From Deltaproteobacteria bacterium (GTDB taxonomy: Bacteria; SAR324; JACQKK01), in NCBI GenBank assembly GCA_029858505.1, contig JAOUEW010000001.1:682001-746000 (forward strand): a stretch of 64,000 bases of DNA. The letters are read 5' to 3'. Shown here piece after piece: positions 9,001 through 18,700 of the stretch (positions within the stretch are counted from its first letter, which is position 1; each line of letters begins with the position of its first letter). Both the position numbers and the translations under genes were made by a program. The notes under the pieces were generated by a model. It ran no database searches and was not told the origin of the DNA. It saw nothing but the letters and a program-made list of their open reading frames with translations.

Positions 9001-12000
9001 CGAACCCGAGGGTCCGGTGATGACCGTGAGGGTTCCCCGGGGAATGGTGACGTTGATTCCCTGGAGGTTGTTCTTGCTGGCACCCCGCACAATCATATCC
9101 GTGCCGGAGGGCTTGGCCACAGACTTTGGGGAAATCGTCCGTCCAGAGGTTGCCTGGCTGGAAGGCTTTTTGGCGGGGGGTTTGGGGGCCAGCACGTCGG
9201 CCAATACCCGCCCGGTGAGGGATTTGGCTTGGGCGGCCACTTTTTCTGGGGTGCCCTGGGCCACGATTTTTCCGCCGTGCTTGCCGCCCCCCGGTCCCAG
9301 GTCAATCACCCAGTCGGCGGTTTTGATGACGTCTAGGTTGTGTTCGATGACCAGCACGGTGTTGCCCTGCTCCACCAATTGGTTCATGGCCGCCAACAAA
9401 ATGCGGATGTCATGAAAGTGCAGACCGGTGGTGGGTTCGTCGAGCAGATACAGGGTGCGGCCGGTGGCGGTCTTGCGCAGTTCGCTGGCCAGTTTCACCC
9501 GTTGGGCCTCGCCGCCAGACAGGGTGGTGGCGGGCTGCCCCAGGTGAATATACCCCAGCCCCACCATCTCTAAGGTTTCCAGCACCCGGGCCACCACCGG
9601 CACGTTGGCGAAAAACCGGGCGCCTTCGGCCACGGTCATTTCCAGCACGTCAAAAATGGTCTTCCCCTTGTAGTGAATTTGCAGGGTTTCTTCGTTGAAG
9701 CGCCGCCCCCGGCATTCTTCGCAGGGAATTTCCACGTTGGCCATGAACTGCATTTCGATGGTGCGTACCCCGGCCCCCTGGCAGGCCTCACAGCGGCCCC
9801 CGGGAATATTGAAGGAGAACCGCCCGGGGGCATACCCCCGAATGCGGGATTCATCCACCTGGGTGAACAGTTGTCGGATGCCGTCGAAGGCTTTGGTGTA
9901 GGTGGCGGGGTTAGAGCGGGGGGTGCGCCCGATGGGGGCCTGGTCAATCTCGATCACTTTGTCCAAGCCGGACAGGCCCTCTACCCGGCCCAGGGGGGTC
10001 TGCACCGCGTCGGGGGAACTGCCCCGTTGGCCCAGGCTTTCATCCAGGGCGGGCTTCAGCACGTCGTGAATCAAGGTGGATTTCCCCGAGCCGCTCACCC
10101 CCGTCACGGCGACCATGACCCCCAGGGGAATGTTCACGTTCAGGCCGTTCAGGTTGTTGGCGGTGGCCCCCAGAATGGCCAGCTTTCCGGCCCCAGCCCG
10201 GCGGCGTTTGGCCGGCACGGCAATGGCTTCGCTTCCGGCCAAATACCGGCCGGTGAGGGATTCGGGGTGGGCGGCCAAGTCGCCCGGCGGGGCCACGGCC
10301 AACAGACGCCCCCCCTGCACCCCGGCGCCGGGGCCCATGTCTACCACCAGGTCGGCTTCTTCGATGGTCTCTTGGTCGTGCTCCATCACAAACACTGTGT
10401 TGCCAATGTCTCGCAGGCGCTTCAGGGTGTGAATCAGCCGCCGGTTGTCGGTTTGGTGCAGCCCAATGGAGGGCTCATCCAGCACGTACAGCACCCCTTG
10501 CAGCCCGGAGCCCAGCTGCCGGGCCAGCCGAATGCGCTGGGCCTCTCCCCCAGACAGGGTGACCGAGCCACGGTTCACCGACAGGTAGCCCACCCCCACT
10601 TGGTCTAAAAACCCCAGCCGCCCGGTGATCTCCCGAAACAGGTCCCGCCCCACCCGGGCCTCGGTGTCTCCCAGCCGCAGGCCGGTGAAAAACACCAAGG
10701 AGTCCTCCACGGTGAGGCCCGATAGGGTGTGAATGTTCTGCTTGTGAAACGTGACCGCCAGGGCCGCTTTGTTCAGCCGGGAGCCCCGGCAGTCGGGGCA
10801 CACCGCCGACTCTTGATAGCGGGCCAGGGCTTCTCCCACGAACCGGGAGATGAACTCGAGGATGGGGGCCAAGCCGGGCCAGCGCCGCTCGCGCCGGGCC
10901 ATGGTGGTCAGGTCCTCCGGGCGGCGGAACACGTTGCGAATGCCCAGGGCCACCGGGTGGGTGCCCAGCAAAAACTTATCGCGGGCGGCGCGGGGCAGCT
11001 GCCCCCAGGGGGTTTTCACGTCTAGCCCCAGCCCCCGGGCGGCTTCCACCAGCATGTCGCCAGAAATATTGCTGAAGGGCAGGGCCCCCCGGGCGGTTAA
11101 GCAGGCCAGGGCCCCCTGGTTCAGGGGCAGGTGGGCGTGGAACAGTTTGCTCTCGGTGAACCGGGTGAGTTCCCCCAAGCCGTGGCAGGTGGGGCAGGCC
11201 CCTTGGGGGGCGTTGAAGGAAAACAGCCGGGGTTCCATTTCGGGAATGGTCACCTGGCAGTCGGGGCAGGCCATTTTGCTGCTGAACAGGTGGTCGTCCC
11301 AGTGAGAGGCTTGCTGGTCTTCCTTGAAGCCCGTTTTTTTCGCGGATTTTTTTTCAGCCGGTTCAGCCGTGCGCTCCAGGGCCACGGTCACCAAGCCGTC
11401 GGCCAGAGACAGGGCTTTTTCCAGGGCATCGGTCAGCCGCGAGCGGTGATCTTCGGTCAGGGTCAGCCGGTCCACCACCAACTCAATGGTGTGCTTTTCG
11501 TAGCGGGCCAAATTCACCGGTCCTTCATCCAGCCGTTGCAGCGTTCCGTTGATGCGCGCCCGCAGCCACCCGGCCTCGGCCCACTGGGCCAGCTCCCGGC
11601 GATATTCTCCCTTGCGGCTGCGAACCACCGGGGCCAGCACCAGGGCCAGGGGGGCCTGGGCCGGGTCCTTCCCCAGCCGGGTCAGCAAGTGGTCGGCCAT
11701 TTGTTGGGGGGCCTGACCCTGAATGGGTTTGCCGCAAGAAGGGCAGTGGGGCAGGCCAAACCGGGCGAACAGCAGCCGGTACAAATCGAACAACTCCGTA
11801 ACGGTGCCCACCGTGGAGCGGGGGTTGCGGTTCACCGTCTTCTGGTCAATGGATATGGTGGGCGATAACCCCTCGATATGTTCCACCTTGGGTTTGTCCA
11901 TCTGCCCCAAAAACTGCCGGGCGTAGGGAGACAAACTCTCCATGAACCGCCGTTGGCCCTCTTTGAATATCGTGTCGAAGGCCAGCGACGACTTGCCCGA

Positions 12001-12123
12001 CCCGCTCACCCCGGTGAACACCGTCAGGCTGTCGCGGGGCAGTTCCAGGCTCACGTTTTGGAGGTTATGTTCGGCGGCCCCCACCACAATCAGCTTGGCG
12101 GGAGATTTGTCTTGGGGGGGCAT
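6097..12123 (-). CDS. uvrA: double-length UvrA (two UvrA units fused in tandem)
   Basis: A 2008-residue protein made of two complete UvrA units, each normally about 940 residues. UvrA is the damage-scanning ATPase of nucleotide excision repair and acts as a dimer. Unit 1 spans about residues 1-980 and unit 2 about 1005-2008, joined by a Pro/Lys/Ser linker near 980-1002. Four Walker A motifs occur near residues 40 (GVSGSGKSS), 676 (GVSGSGKST), 1038 (GPSGSGKTS) and 1704 (GVSGCGKSS), and there are four LSGGEAQR signatures. Both units keep the CxxC zinc pairs ([42 protein letters not shown]). Unit 2 carries an extra basic insert near 1630-1650. No frameshift is seen, so a covalent pseudo-dimer is likely. 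Long tandem UvrAs are annotated in some proteobacteria (from memory). Confidence 0.95.
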   Translation of the reverse strand: MPPQDKSPAKLIVVGAAEHNLQNVSLELPRDSLTVFTGVSGSGKSSLAFDTIFKEGQRRFMESLSPYARQFLGQMDKPKVEHIEGLSPTISIDQKTVNRNPRSTVGTVTELFDLYRLLFARFGLPHCPSCGKPIQGQAPQQMADHLLTRLGKDPAQAPLALVLAPVVRSRKGEYRRELAQWAEAGWLRARINGTLQRLDEGPVNLARYEKHTIELVVDRLTLTEDHRSRLTDALEKALSLADGLVTVALERTAEPAEKKSAKKTGFKEDQQASHWDDHLFSSKMACPDCQVTIPEMEPRLFSFNAPQGACPTCHGLGELTRFTESKLFHAHLPLNQGALACLTARGALPFSNISGDMLVEAARGLGLDVKTPWGQLPRAARDKFLLGTHPVALGIRNVFRRPEDLTTMARRERRWPGLAPILEFISRFVGEALARYQESAVCPDCRGSRLNKAALAVTFHKQNIHTLSGLTVEDSLVFFTGLRLGDTEARVGRDLFREITGRLGFLDQVGVGYLSVNRGSVTLSGGEAQRIRLARQLGSGLQGVLYVLDEPSIGLHQTDNRRLIHTLKRLRDIGNTVFVMEHDQETIEEADLVVDMGPGAGVQGGRLLAVAPPGDLAAHPESLTGRYLAGSEAIAVPAKRRRAGAGKLAILGATANNLNGLNVNIPLGVMVAVTGVSGSGKSTLIHDVLKPALDESLGQRGSSPDAVQTPLGRVEGLSGLDKVIEIDQAPIGRTPRSNPATYTKAFDGIRQLFTQVDESRIRGYAPGRFSFNIPGGRCEACQGAGVRTIEMQFMANVEIPCEECRGRRFNEETLQIHYKGKTIFDVLEMTVAEGARFFANVPVVARVLETLEMVGLGYIHLGQPATTLSGGEAQRVKLASELRKTATGRTLYLLDEPTTGLHFHDIRILLAAMNQLVEQGNTVLVIEHNLDVIKTADWVIDLGPGGGKHGGKIVAQGTPEKVAAQAKSLTGRVLADVLAPKPPAKKPSSQATSGRTISPKSVAKPSGTDMIVRGASKNNLQGINVTIPRGTLTVITGPSGSGKTSLAFDTLFAEGQARYVESLSTYARRFLGRMDKAPVESLEGLAPAIAIDQKNASRSPRSTVATTTEIYDYLRLLYARAGVPHCPHCGQPLAGHTPTRLARQLVDDRPGERVLVTAPLFRPGSRHPMMLDTPGHLAGAAEGLVGEGFRRVLIGGEPIDLADWLAGPAPQRDLEENTPVALVMDRLTLEPASRTRLAEALEKAFDRGHGLAELVFPDGGAKTKGPTTLAASREPGCPACDYYQTEPLSPRMFSFNSHQGACPTCQGLGKSAQVNPDLLVVFPNRPLLEGALEPSPVGQTLSRKKGRWERMIRAFAQREDIEIEAPWNRLTEREQRLLLEGDGGSLSFQRRAFGRTRRQTVEAFRGVLGLVEEWYRGEDAAEWQPHIEPLLADIPCRACGGERLAPPYRAVTLQGQSISQLCKNTVTQALDTVNGWTLSENDALVAEQPLREIRARLGFLRDVGLGYLSLDRDASTLSGGEAQRIRLASQIGGGLVGVLYVLDEPTIGLHPRDTGRLLVSLERLRDLGNTVVVVEHDPDTIRRADHVVDMGPGAGHWGGRVVAQGTVADLMAHELSLTGQYLSGRKQIPLPAAPRCGPWVPATGPDLAAPKRRGRQKSGTSNKKTRPSEAQRPGWVVVEGASTHNLKDITVGFPLGRLTAVTGVSGCGKSSLVMETLLKGLQQIIEKRRVVAGPHRGIQGAGQLDQVVVIDQSPIGRTPKSNPATYTGALDPIRSLMASLPEAKSRGYGPGRFSFNVKGGRCETCEGRGQNHIEMHFLADVWVDCEVCGGQRFNRETLNVRYRGKNMADILNMEAAEALEFFGRQPQIKRRLETLVGVGLGYIKLGQPGNTLSGGEAQRVKLAAELGRPATGKTLYVLDEPTTGLHLDDTARLLEVLHRLVDQGNSVVLIEHNLEVIKTADWVIDLGPEGGEAGGRVVAEGTPRELAELAHSHTGAALRPCLGQPKRK

Positions 12124-12214
12124 GTCGGTCTTCTCTTCAGGGGGCCGCTTGGGGGTAGAACAACCAAAGAGATCATTTTCTCACCTCTGGGCCAAAATCA
12201 AAACCCTTCCCAAA

Positions 12215-12520
12215 GAACCTTCTGGGGGTGGGTTCCTCAACAGCACCCCCCTGCCCTTCCCTGCGGGCTTCCCCCTATAAAGCACCCCTGCCCTGCGGGC
12301 ATCCCCTCCCCTTCGTGGAGGGGAAATAAATCGAAACCGAAAAGGGATCAGCTTGCTTCCTTCCGGTTTTCACGAACAGAACAGATTCTATATCTTTATC
12401 CTTCGGCCTAAGCCGGCATTGCCCATCTCCGATGGGGAGGGGCAAACGCCCGAAGGGCGTTGGGGAGGGGTGCTTTAACGGTTGAAAAGAGTAGCCGGTG
12501 GATTCGAGTAAAGGAGGGGT
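12215..12520 (-). repeat. dispersed structured intergenic repeat, copy A
   Basis: Between uvrA and the seven-repeat protein. On the minus strand it reads ACTCGAATCCACCGGCTA, a CGCCCTTCGGGCG hairpin, GGAAGGAAGCAAGC, then CCCTCC-hairpin, GGGAGGGGATGCCC and GCAGGGCAGGGGTGC. The same order of blocks occurs near 25.5, 54.1 and 57.5 kb. It appears as one and a half units. No open reading frame of substance lies in this 464-base gap, so it is a non-coding repeat of REP/BIME type or a remnant of a small mobile element. Confidence 0.7.
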
Positions 12521-12587
12521 ATGGTGGGGAGCAATCTCAAAAATCTTACTAACGCACCTTCGCTGTCCTGCCTTCACGGCAGCAATT

Positions 12588-15404
12588 TTACGGCAGCACC
12601 TTCAGGGTAAAGGCAGCCCCGTAGGGGGTGGCGGTGCCGTCAACCCGCAGCCACACCTGCCCAAAGTCATCCACCGTCACCGAGCAAACCGCCCCCGGCA
12701 AGGTGGCACTGTTGGCCATGCAGGTCAGCTGCCGGTAATGGGGAGAGAACGCGTTCAGCGACAGGGCCCCCTCTGAGGATTCCAGGCTGACTTGCACCTC
12801 CCGTCCGGGCTCCAATCCTTCCACGATATAATGAGAGAAGGTGTTGTCCACCTGCCCCTGGTAGGGCAGGTGCTGGGTGATGTCCATGGGCAGGGAGGCT
12901 TCTCCCTCGGGGCGGGGGGCCGGGGAAACGTCGAGGGTAAAGTTGGCGGCCTTCAGGCCGTCCAGCCAAGTGGCATCGGCCAGCACGAACAGTTCCCCCG
13001 TTTCGCCGGTTTCCGCCAGGCATTGGTCGTCCATCCATTCGGTGCTGGCGCAGGCGGTTTGGCGAAAGGCCGGGTCCAGGTACACATACAGGTTCACGTC
13101 TCCATTCATGCGGCTGAGCTTCACCAAATAAGCGGTGTGCGGGACCAGCCCCCCCACTTGGTAATAACTGTTTTGCTCCATCACGCCGCCCCGGTAGGGC
13201 AGGCGGCCGGTAATCTCCGCCGGGTAGCCGGGGGCGCCCTCGCTCACCGGGGCTTCCTGCACGTCTACCCGATAGGTGGCCCCGCCGCTGGGGGCCCGGG
13301 TGGTGAGATACACTTGCCCCGCCGCACCCGCCCGGGTGACGCACCCCTGGGCATCGGCCCCGGCGGGGGCGGTGCCGGTGCAAGACGCCGCGGCGAAACT
13401 ATCGGCGGAGACCTCGTAGGCCACGTCGCCCTGGCGGCGGGTCAGGGCCACCATGTACACCCGAGAGGCCGACAGCCCAGAGGCCACGTAATAGCTGGCG
13501 GTGGCGTCCACTTGGCCTGGGAAGGGGGTGCGGCCGGTGATGTCTACCGGTTGAGACAGGGAGCCCTGATAGGTGGTGCTGCCGCCGCCAGCAGACGGCA
13601 CGGCGGTGAGGGTGTATTCTCCCCCGCCGCTTTGGGTGCCCCCGGCCAGCACATACAACAAGCCGTTGGGGTTGGCGTGGGCCCGGCAGGCTTCTGGCTG
13701 GGTGCCGGGCTTGGCCGAGGAACACAGGGGGGTGATGAACGGATCGGAATACAAGAACAGGTTGGCGTCGCCGGTGGGGTTATCCAGCCGCACTTGGTAA
13801 TAGCCCCCCGGCGTTAGGCCCGCCAGGGTGTAGTAAGAGAAGCTGGTGTCTACCTGGCCCCGGCGGCCCCGGCTGGCGTCTAAGGCCACGGGGGCGTTGA
13901 CCGAGCCTTCGTAGCGGGTGGCGGCGGGTCCGGCCTCGGCCACCAGCAAGGTGAACGAGGACCCCATGGGGGAGGGGCTTTCGGCCCGGATGTACAGTTG
14001 ACCAGAGGCATTGGCCACGGCCCGGCAGGTGCCCCCCCGGCTGGTCTCGGCAGAGGCCCCGCACAACAGCGAGCCAAAGCCGTCGGAGAACACCGACAGG
14101 TTGGTTTGCCCCCCCTGGGCCATGGCCCCCACCCGGTACACCCGGCCCGGAACCAAGCCCTCCACCACATAATGGGACCGACCCGCCCCGGCCTCTCCCT
14201 GAAAGGGCAGATGGTCGGCCGATAAGGGAATGGGGGCGATTTCGCTGCCCTGGCTGGCGTGGGTTTCCGCGGGGGTCACCGCCAAATGAAACACCGATCC
14301 TCCCATCCGTTGGGCGGCATCGCCCCCCACCCGAATCCACAGGTGCCCCTGGTCATCGGCCTTGGCCGTGCAGCTGCGGTCGGCAGAGCCCCGCAGCCCG
14401 CTGCCGCAGAACCCCGGCCCCCACAGGTCGTCCGGGTTGGGAATGAACAGGGTCAGGTCGTCTTCCAGGCCGGTCAGGTCCACCCGCACCACCTGCCGGG
14501 GGGCCAGGCCCTCCACCAGGTAATGGCTGGCGCTGGCGTCTACTTGGCCGCGGTGGGGCAGGGCCTGGGCGTCAAGCGCCAGGGGCTGACCGGGCCGCCC
14601 TTCCGGTTGGTAGCTATTGGGGCGAACATCCAGAACGTAGCCGCTGCCCCCGCCCGATTCTTGGCCGCTCACCCGGATGAACAGCCGCCCCTGGTCATCG
14701 GCCAGGGCGGCGCAGCTTTCTCCCTGGGCGGCAGGGTTGGCCGAGCCGCAGGCCAGCAGGCCGTCGAACCCCGCGTTTCGGTACACCAGCAGGTTCACGT
14801 TGCCAGTCAGCCCCGACAGGCTTACCCGGTAGGGCTTTCCGGGGGTCAGCCCCCCGGCCTGAAAGTAGGCGTCTCCCAGGCCGATGCGGCCCTGGTGGGG
14901 CAACTGCCCGGTGATGTCACGGGGTTCTCGTTTCTGGCCGGTTTCTCCCGGCAATAGCACCACCAGTTGGGCGTGACCCTCCACCGTGGAACCCGGCAGC
15001 GAGGCCGCCACCCCGGCCACTCCCGGGGCGGTGCCCTGGGCTTCTCCTGGGCTGGTGATGACCGCTACTTCTCGCTGTTCCACCCGCCACTCCAGCTGCC
15101 CGGTCAGGTCCCGGGTCGAGCCATCGGTATAGGTGCCCAGGGCGGTGAAACGCCAAGCCTGTCCAGAGGCCACGGTGGCGGCGGAGGGCATCAGGTGAAT
15201 TTCCACCAGCCCCTCCCCCTCGCGGGGCAGGTCAGAAGAAGGCGTAGACAATTGAGACAAGAACAGCCCCCCCGCCAGCCCCAGCACCACGGTGGGCACC
15301 ACCAGCGGGCCAATCCCGCCGTTCAGCCGAAACGCCTGGCGAACCGGCGATGGCTGGGCGGCTGGTTTCCGCTGAGATCTTGGCTTTCGGGGGGAAGGAG
15401 CCAT
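12588..15404 (-). CDS. membrane-anchored envelope protein with BIG2 domain and seven two-cysteine beta repeats
   Basis: A 938-residue protein of unknown role. A basic N-terminus is followed by one membrane segment near residues 31-52 (hydrophobic run after LNGGIGP), so it is probably anchored in the inner membrane facing the periplasm. Residues ~65-155 resemble a BIG2 Ig-like domain (GTYTDGSTRDLTG). Then seven ~105-residue repeats run to the end, each with a pattern LP-x-G-x-V-x-x-x-x-x-YxVxGL-xPG, a D/N-L-x-VY strand, and two cysteines about 15-25 residues apart that could pair as a disulfide. They recall pre-peptidase C-terminal (PPC) domains. The next upstream gene on the same strand also carries BIG2 domains, which suggests a shared surface role. 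Confidence 0.7.
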   Translation of the reverse strand: MAPSPRKPRSQRKPAAQPSPVRQAFRLNGGIGPLVVPTVVLGLAGGLFLSQLSTPSSDLPREGEGLVEIHLMPSAATVASGQAWRFTALGTYTDGSTRDLTGQLEWRVEQREVAVITSPGEAQGTAPGVAGVAASLPGSTVEGHAQLVVLLPGETGQKREPRDITGQLPHQGRIGLGDAYFQAGGLTPGKPYRVSLSGLTGNVNLLVYRNAGFDGLLACGSANPAAQGESCAALADDQGRLFIRVSGQESGGGSGYVLDVRPNSYQPEGRPGQPLALDAQALPHRGQVDASASHYLVEGLAPRQVVRVDLTGLEDDLTLFIPNPDDLWGPGFCGSGLRGSADRSCTAKADDQGHLWIRVGGDAAQRMGGSVFHLAVTPAETHASQGSEIAPIPLSADHLPFQGEAGAGRSHYVVEGLVPGRVYRVGAMAQGGQTNLSVFSDGFGSLLCGASAETSRGGTCRAVANASGQLYIRAESPSPMGSSFTLLVAEAGPAATRYEGSVNAPVALDASRGRRGQVDTSFSYYTLAGLTPGGYYQVRLDNPTGDANLFLYSDPFITPLCSSAKPGTQPEACRAHANPNGLLYVLAGGTQSGGGEYTLTAVPSAGGGSTTYQGSLSQPVDITGRTPFPGQVDATASYYVASGLSASRVYMVALTRRQGDVAYEVSADSFAAASCTGTAPAGADAQGCVTRAGAAGQVYLTTRAPSGGATYRVDVQEAPVSEGAPGYPAEITGRLPYRGGVMEQNSYYQVGGLVPHTAYLVKLSRMNGDVNLYVYLDPAFRQTACASTEWMDDQCLAETGETGELFVLADATWLDGLKAANFTLDVSPAPRPEGEASLPMDITQHLPYQGQVDNTFSHYIVEGLEPGREVQVSLESSEGALSLNAFSPHYRQLTCMANSATLPGAVCSVTVDDFGQVWLRVDGTATPYGAAFTLKVLP

Positions 15405-15603
15405 GGGGAAAGGAGTTCCGGCGAATCAAAAACAGCAAACCAGTTCAAATGTGAGGGATTTTCACGATAGTGGCCCCCAATCCATGGTTTGTCAAGGCAA
15501 CCCATGGGAATAGCCCATCTTGAGGGCGCAGAGGTCTCAAAGGGACACATCCAATGAATCGGTTGGCGGATGGTTTTAGCGTGAGAGGAAAAAGGAGACC
15601 TCT

Positions 15604-15643
15604 GCATCACCCAGGTTTTTGCCGTGAAAAGGAAGAATGGGGG
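15604..15643 (+). repeat. short repeat shared with 62735-62774
   Basis: The element GCATCACCCAGG-TTTTTGCCGTGAAAAGG and the following GAATGGGG match the copy at 62735-62774 at about 33 of 38 positions. Both copies are intergenic and in the same orientation, one after the BIG2 protein gene and one before the lpxL-like gene. Confidence 0.6.
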
Positions 15644-15650
15644 AGAAGAA

Positions 15651-15686
15651 ACAAGTGGGGCCAAGATCAAGTCTTGGCCCCACCTG
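15651..15686 (-). terminator. strong terminator after the BIG2 protein gene
   Basis: A 16-base arm containing GTGGGGCCAAGA pairs with TCTTGGCCCCAC across a short loop, with one mismatch near the base. On the minus strand it is followed by a T-rich run (TTGTTTCTTC). It lies 29 bases beyond the stop codon of the 1821-residue gene. Confidence 0.75.
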
Positions 15687-15714
15687 TATTTATTTGGGTT
15701 TCACCTTCACCCAT

Positions 15715-18700
15715 TCATAGTCTTGTTTTCACGTTCACCAACTTAGATGTGACCGACCCTGGCCGCCAGTCGGTGTAGGTGGCGGTGACGTCGCAGGTGT
15801 TGGCCGGGCTGGCCGACACCGACGTCACCAAACCAGAGGCGCTCACCGAAGCCACGGTGGGGGCGCTGGAGGCCCAAGTGAAGTTGGTCAACACCGAGTC
15901 TACCGTGCCGTCGCTGAAGGTGGCGGTGGCGGTCATTTGGCGGGTGTTGCCCACCGCTAGGTTGTTGATTTTGCCGGGTGTGATTCCTACCCGGGTGACG
16001 ATGGCGTTGGTGACGTTCACCGTGCCCGTCCCTGACACTGGGTTAAGCGCCGCGCCAATGGTGACCGGGGTTCCGGTGCCCCCGGCCCCCACGGCGGTGA
16101 CCACCCCCGCCGAGGTGACCGACGCCAGGGCGGTGTTGGAGGACGTCCAGGTAACCATGGTGGTCAGGTTGGCCACCGTACCGGCGGAGAAGGTTCCCGT
16201 GGCGGTCATGGCCTGGATTTGACCCTTGGCCAAGGTGACCGGGCTGGGGGTCACGGCGATGCTCACCAGGGTTTCGTTGGTGATGGTGAGGGCGGTTTGA
16301 CCCGACACCGCGATGTTGGGGTGGGTGGCGGTGAGGGTGACCGGTCCCCCGGCGCCCAGAGTAGTCACCAGCCCTGCGGCATTCACCGAGGCCAAGGCCG
16401 GATTGGACGAGGTCCAATTCACCGTCGTGGTCAGGTTCAGGGTACTGGCATCGGAGTAGGTTCCCGTGGCGGTATAGGCCTGCTGCACCCCCACCGGCAG
16501 AATGCTGTTGGCCGGGGTGAGGGCGATGCCGGTCAGGGTGGCCGCGGTCACCGTCAGGGTGCCAGTGGACCCGCCAGAGGCGGTGCTGGAGGTTCCGCTG
16601 ATGTTGGTGACCGGGTCCGTGGCATCAATGGTCACGGTTCCGGGAGACACTCCGCTGGCCAACCCGGTGGTGCTGATGGTGGCCACCCCTGGATTGCTAG
16701 AGGTCCAGGTCACCGAACTGGTGACGTCCACCGTGCTGGCATCGGAATAGGTGGCCGTGGCGGTGAAGGCGATGGGAATGCCCCCATTGGCTAGGGTGGG
16801 GGCCGACACCGCCGCTGGGGTGACGGTGATGAAGCTCAACGTGGCGTTGGCCACCACCATGGAGGCCGTGCCGGAGGTGCCGGTGGCCAGCCACACTGCC
16901 GTGATGACGGCGGTGCCCGCCCCCACCCCGCTGGCCAAGCCCGTGGAAGACACGGTGGCCACCGCCACATTGCTGCTGCTCCACTGCACCGCCGTGGTCA
17001 CATCCACCGAGGTGCCGTCGGAGTAGTTGGCGAAGGCCGAGAAGGCATGGGGCGACCCGCCGCTGGAAATTTTCACCGCGTTTACCGTGGCGGGAGAAAC
17101 CGTGATGCTGGACAAGCTGGCGGAGGTCACCGTGAACAGGGTGGAGCCGCTGACCCCGCCGTAACTGGCCGTGATGATCGCTCCCCCGGCCGACAGGGCG
17201 TTGGCCAAGCCCTGAGCGTTCACCGTGGCCACCGTGGTGCTGCCCGACGACCAAGACGAAATGGCCGTCAAGTCAAAGGACGTGCCGTCGGAGTAGTTCC
17301 CCATGGCGTTAAACTGCCTGGTTTGGCCAGGAGCCGTTTGGGGGTTGGTGGGGGTGACGGTGATGCTGTTCAGGGTGGCCGCCGTCACCGTCAGGTTGGC
17401 GCTGCCCAACTTGCCAGACAGGCTGGCGGTGATGGTGACCCCTCCAGCGGCAACCCCCAGGGCCAAGCCGGTGTTGTCCAGGGCAATGCCGTTGTTGCTG
17501 GAGGTCCAGGTGACCTGGTTCGTCACATCGGCCGAAGTGCCGTTGGAGTAATTGGCCGTGGCGGTGAACTGCTTGCTCAACCCCACCGGCAGGGTGGCGG
17601 AAGAGGGCGTGACCACGATGGTGTTCAGCACGGGGTTGGTGATGGTGGCCGTGCTGGCGGCTGTTTTGCCCGACAGCGAAGCGGTGATGACTGCCGTGCC
17701 CGCCGAGATGCCGGTAACCACGCCGTCGGCCCACACGATGGCCGCCGCGGTGTTGCCCGAGGTCCACGCCACATCCGGGGTGATGTCGCGGGATGTGCCG
17801 TCGGAGTAGTTGCCAGTGGCGGTGACCTGCCGGGTCAGCCCCGCCGCCATGCTAAAGGCCGACGGACTGACGGTGATGCTGGACAGGGTGGCCGCGTTCA
17901 CCACCACGTTGGCCGTTCCGGTGAAGCCCCCCATGCTGGCGCTGATGGAAACGCTCCCCGCCGCCACGCCGGTGACCAGGCCGGTGTTGTCTACAATGGC
18001 CGTGGCGGTGCTGCCAGTGGTCCAGGTGACCAGATCGGTAATATCCAAAGACTGGCCGTTGCTGTACACCCCGGTGGCGGTTAGGGGTTGGGTCAACCCA
18101 GCCACCAGGGTGCTGTTGGCCGGGCTGACGGCAATGCTTTGCAGGGTGGCCGACACCACCGTCAGGGTGACCGTGCCGGTGAACCCGCCATGGGCGGCGC
18201 TGATTTGCACGCTGCCAGCGGCCAAGCCGCTCACCACCCCCGCGGGGCTAATGGTGGCCACGGCCGTGTTGGCGGAACTCCAGGTGACCACATGGGTCAG
18301 GTCGCCAGAGGTGCCGTCCGAATAGGAGCCCCAGGCTTGAAGCGCCAGGGCTTGACCCGCCACCACCTGTGTTACGCCAGCCACAATGCTCACCCCGGTC
18401 AGGGCCGCGCTGGTCACCGTTAAGGTGGCGCTGCCGCTGGTGCCGCTCAGGGTGGCGGTGATGGTGGCGGTTCCCGCCCCCACGCCCGTGGCTAGCCCCG
18501 CGGCGTTCACCGTGGCGATGGCCGTGTTGGAAGAGGCCCACACCACCGTGGAGGTGACGTCGGCGGAGGTTCCGTTGGAGTAGTTGGCGGTGGCGGTGTA
18601 GGACACTGTTTGCCCTGCCGCCATGGACTTGGAGGAGGGGCTAATGGTGATGAAGCTTAGGCTGGCTGCCTGAACGGAAACGGTGGCACTTTTGCTCAGG

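Larger units (their letters stand above)
15405..15714. other. intergenic region with a shared repeat and a hairpin
   Basis: This 310-base gap contains no convincing gene. It holds a ~40-base element at 15604-15643 that recurs at 62735-62774 and the long stem-loop at 15651-15686. Nothing else was recognised. Confidence 0.6.

Noticed and set aside
9673-10608. Plus-strand frames opposite the double uvrA (up to 311 codons)
   Set aside because: Antisense shadows of a strong coding gene; composition is Gly/Gln/His-rich with no family motif.
12215-12520. CRISPR array
   Set aside because: The repeats at this and the related sites are dispersed, not regularly spaced with unique spacers, and no cas genes are present.
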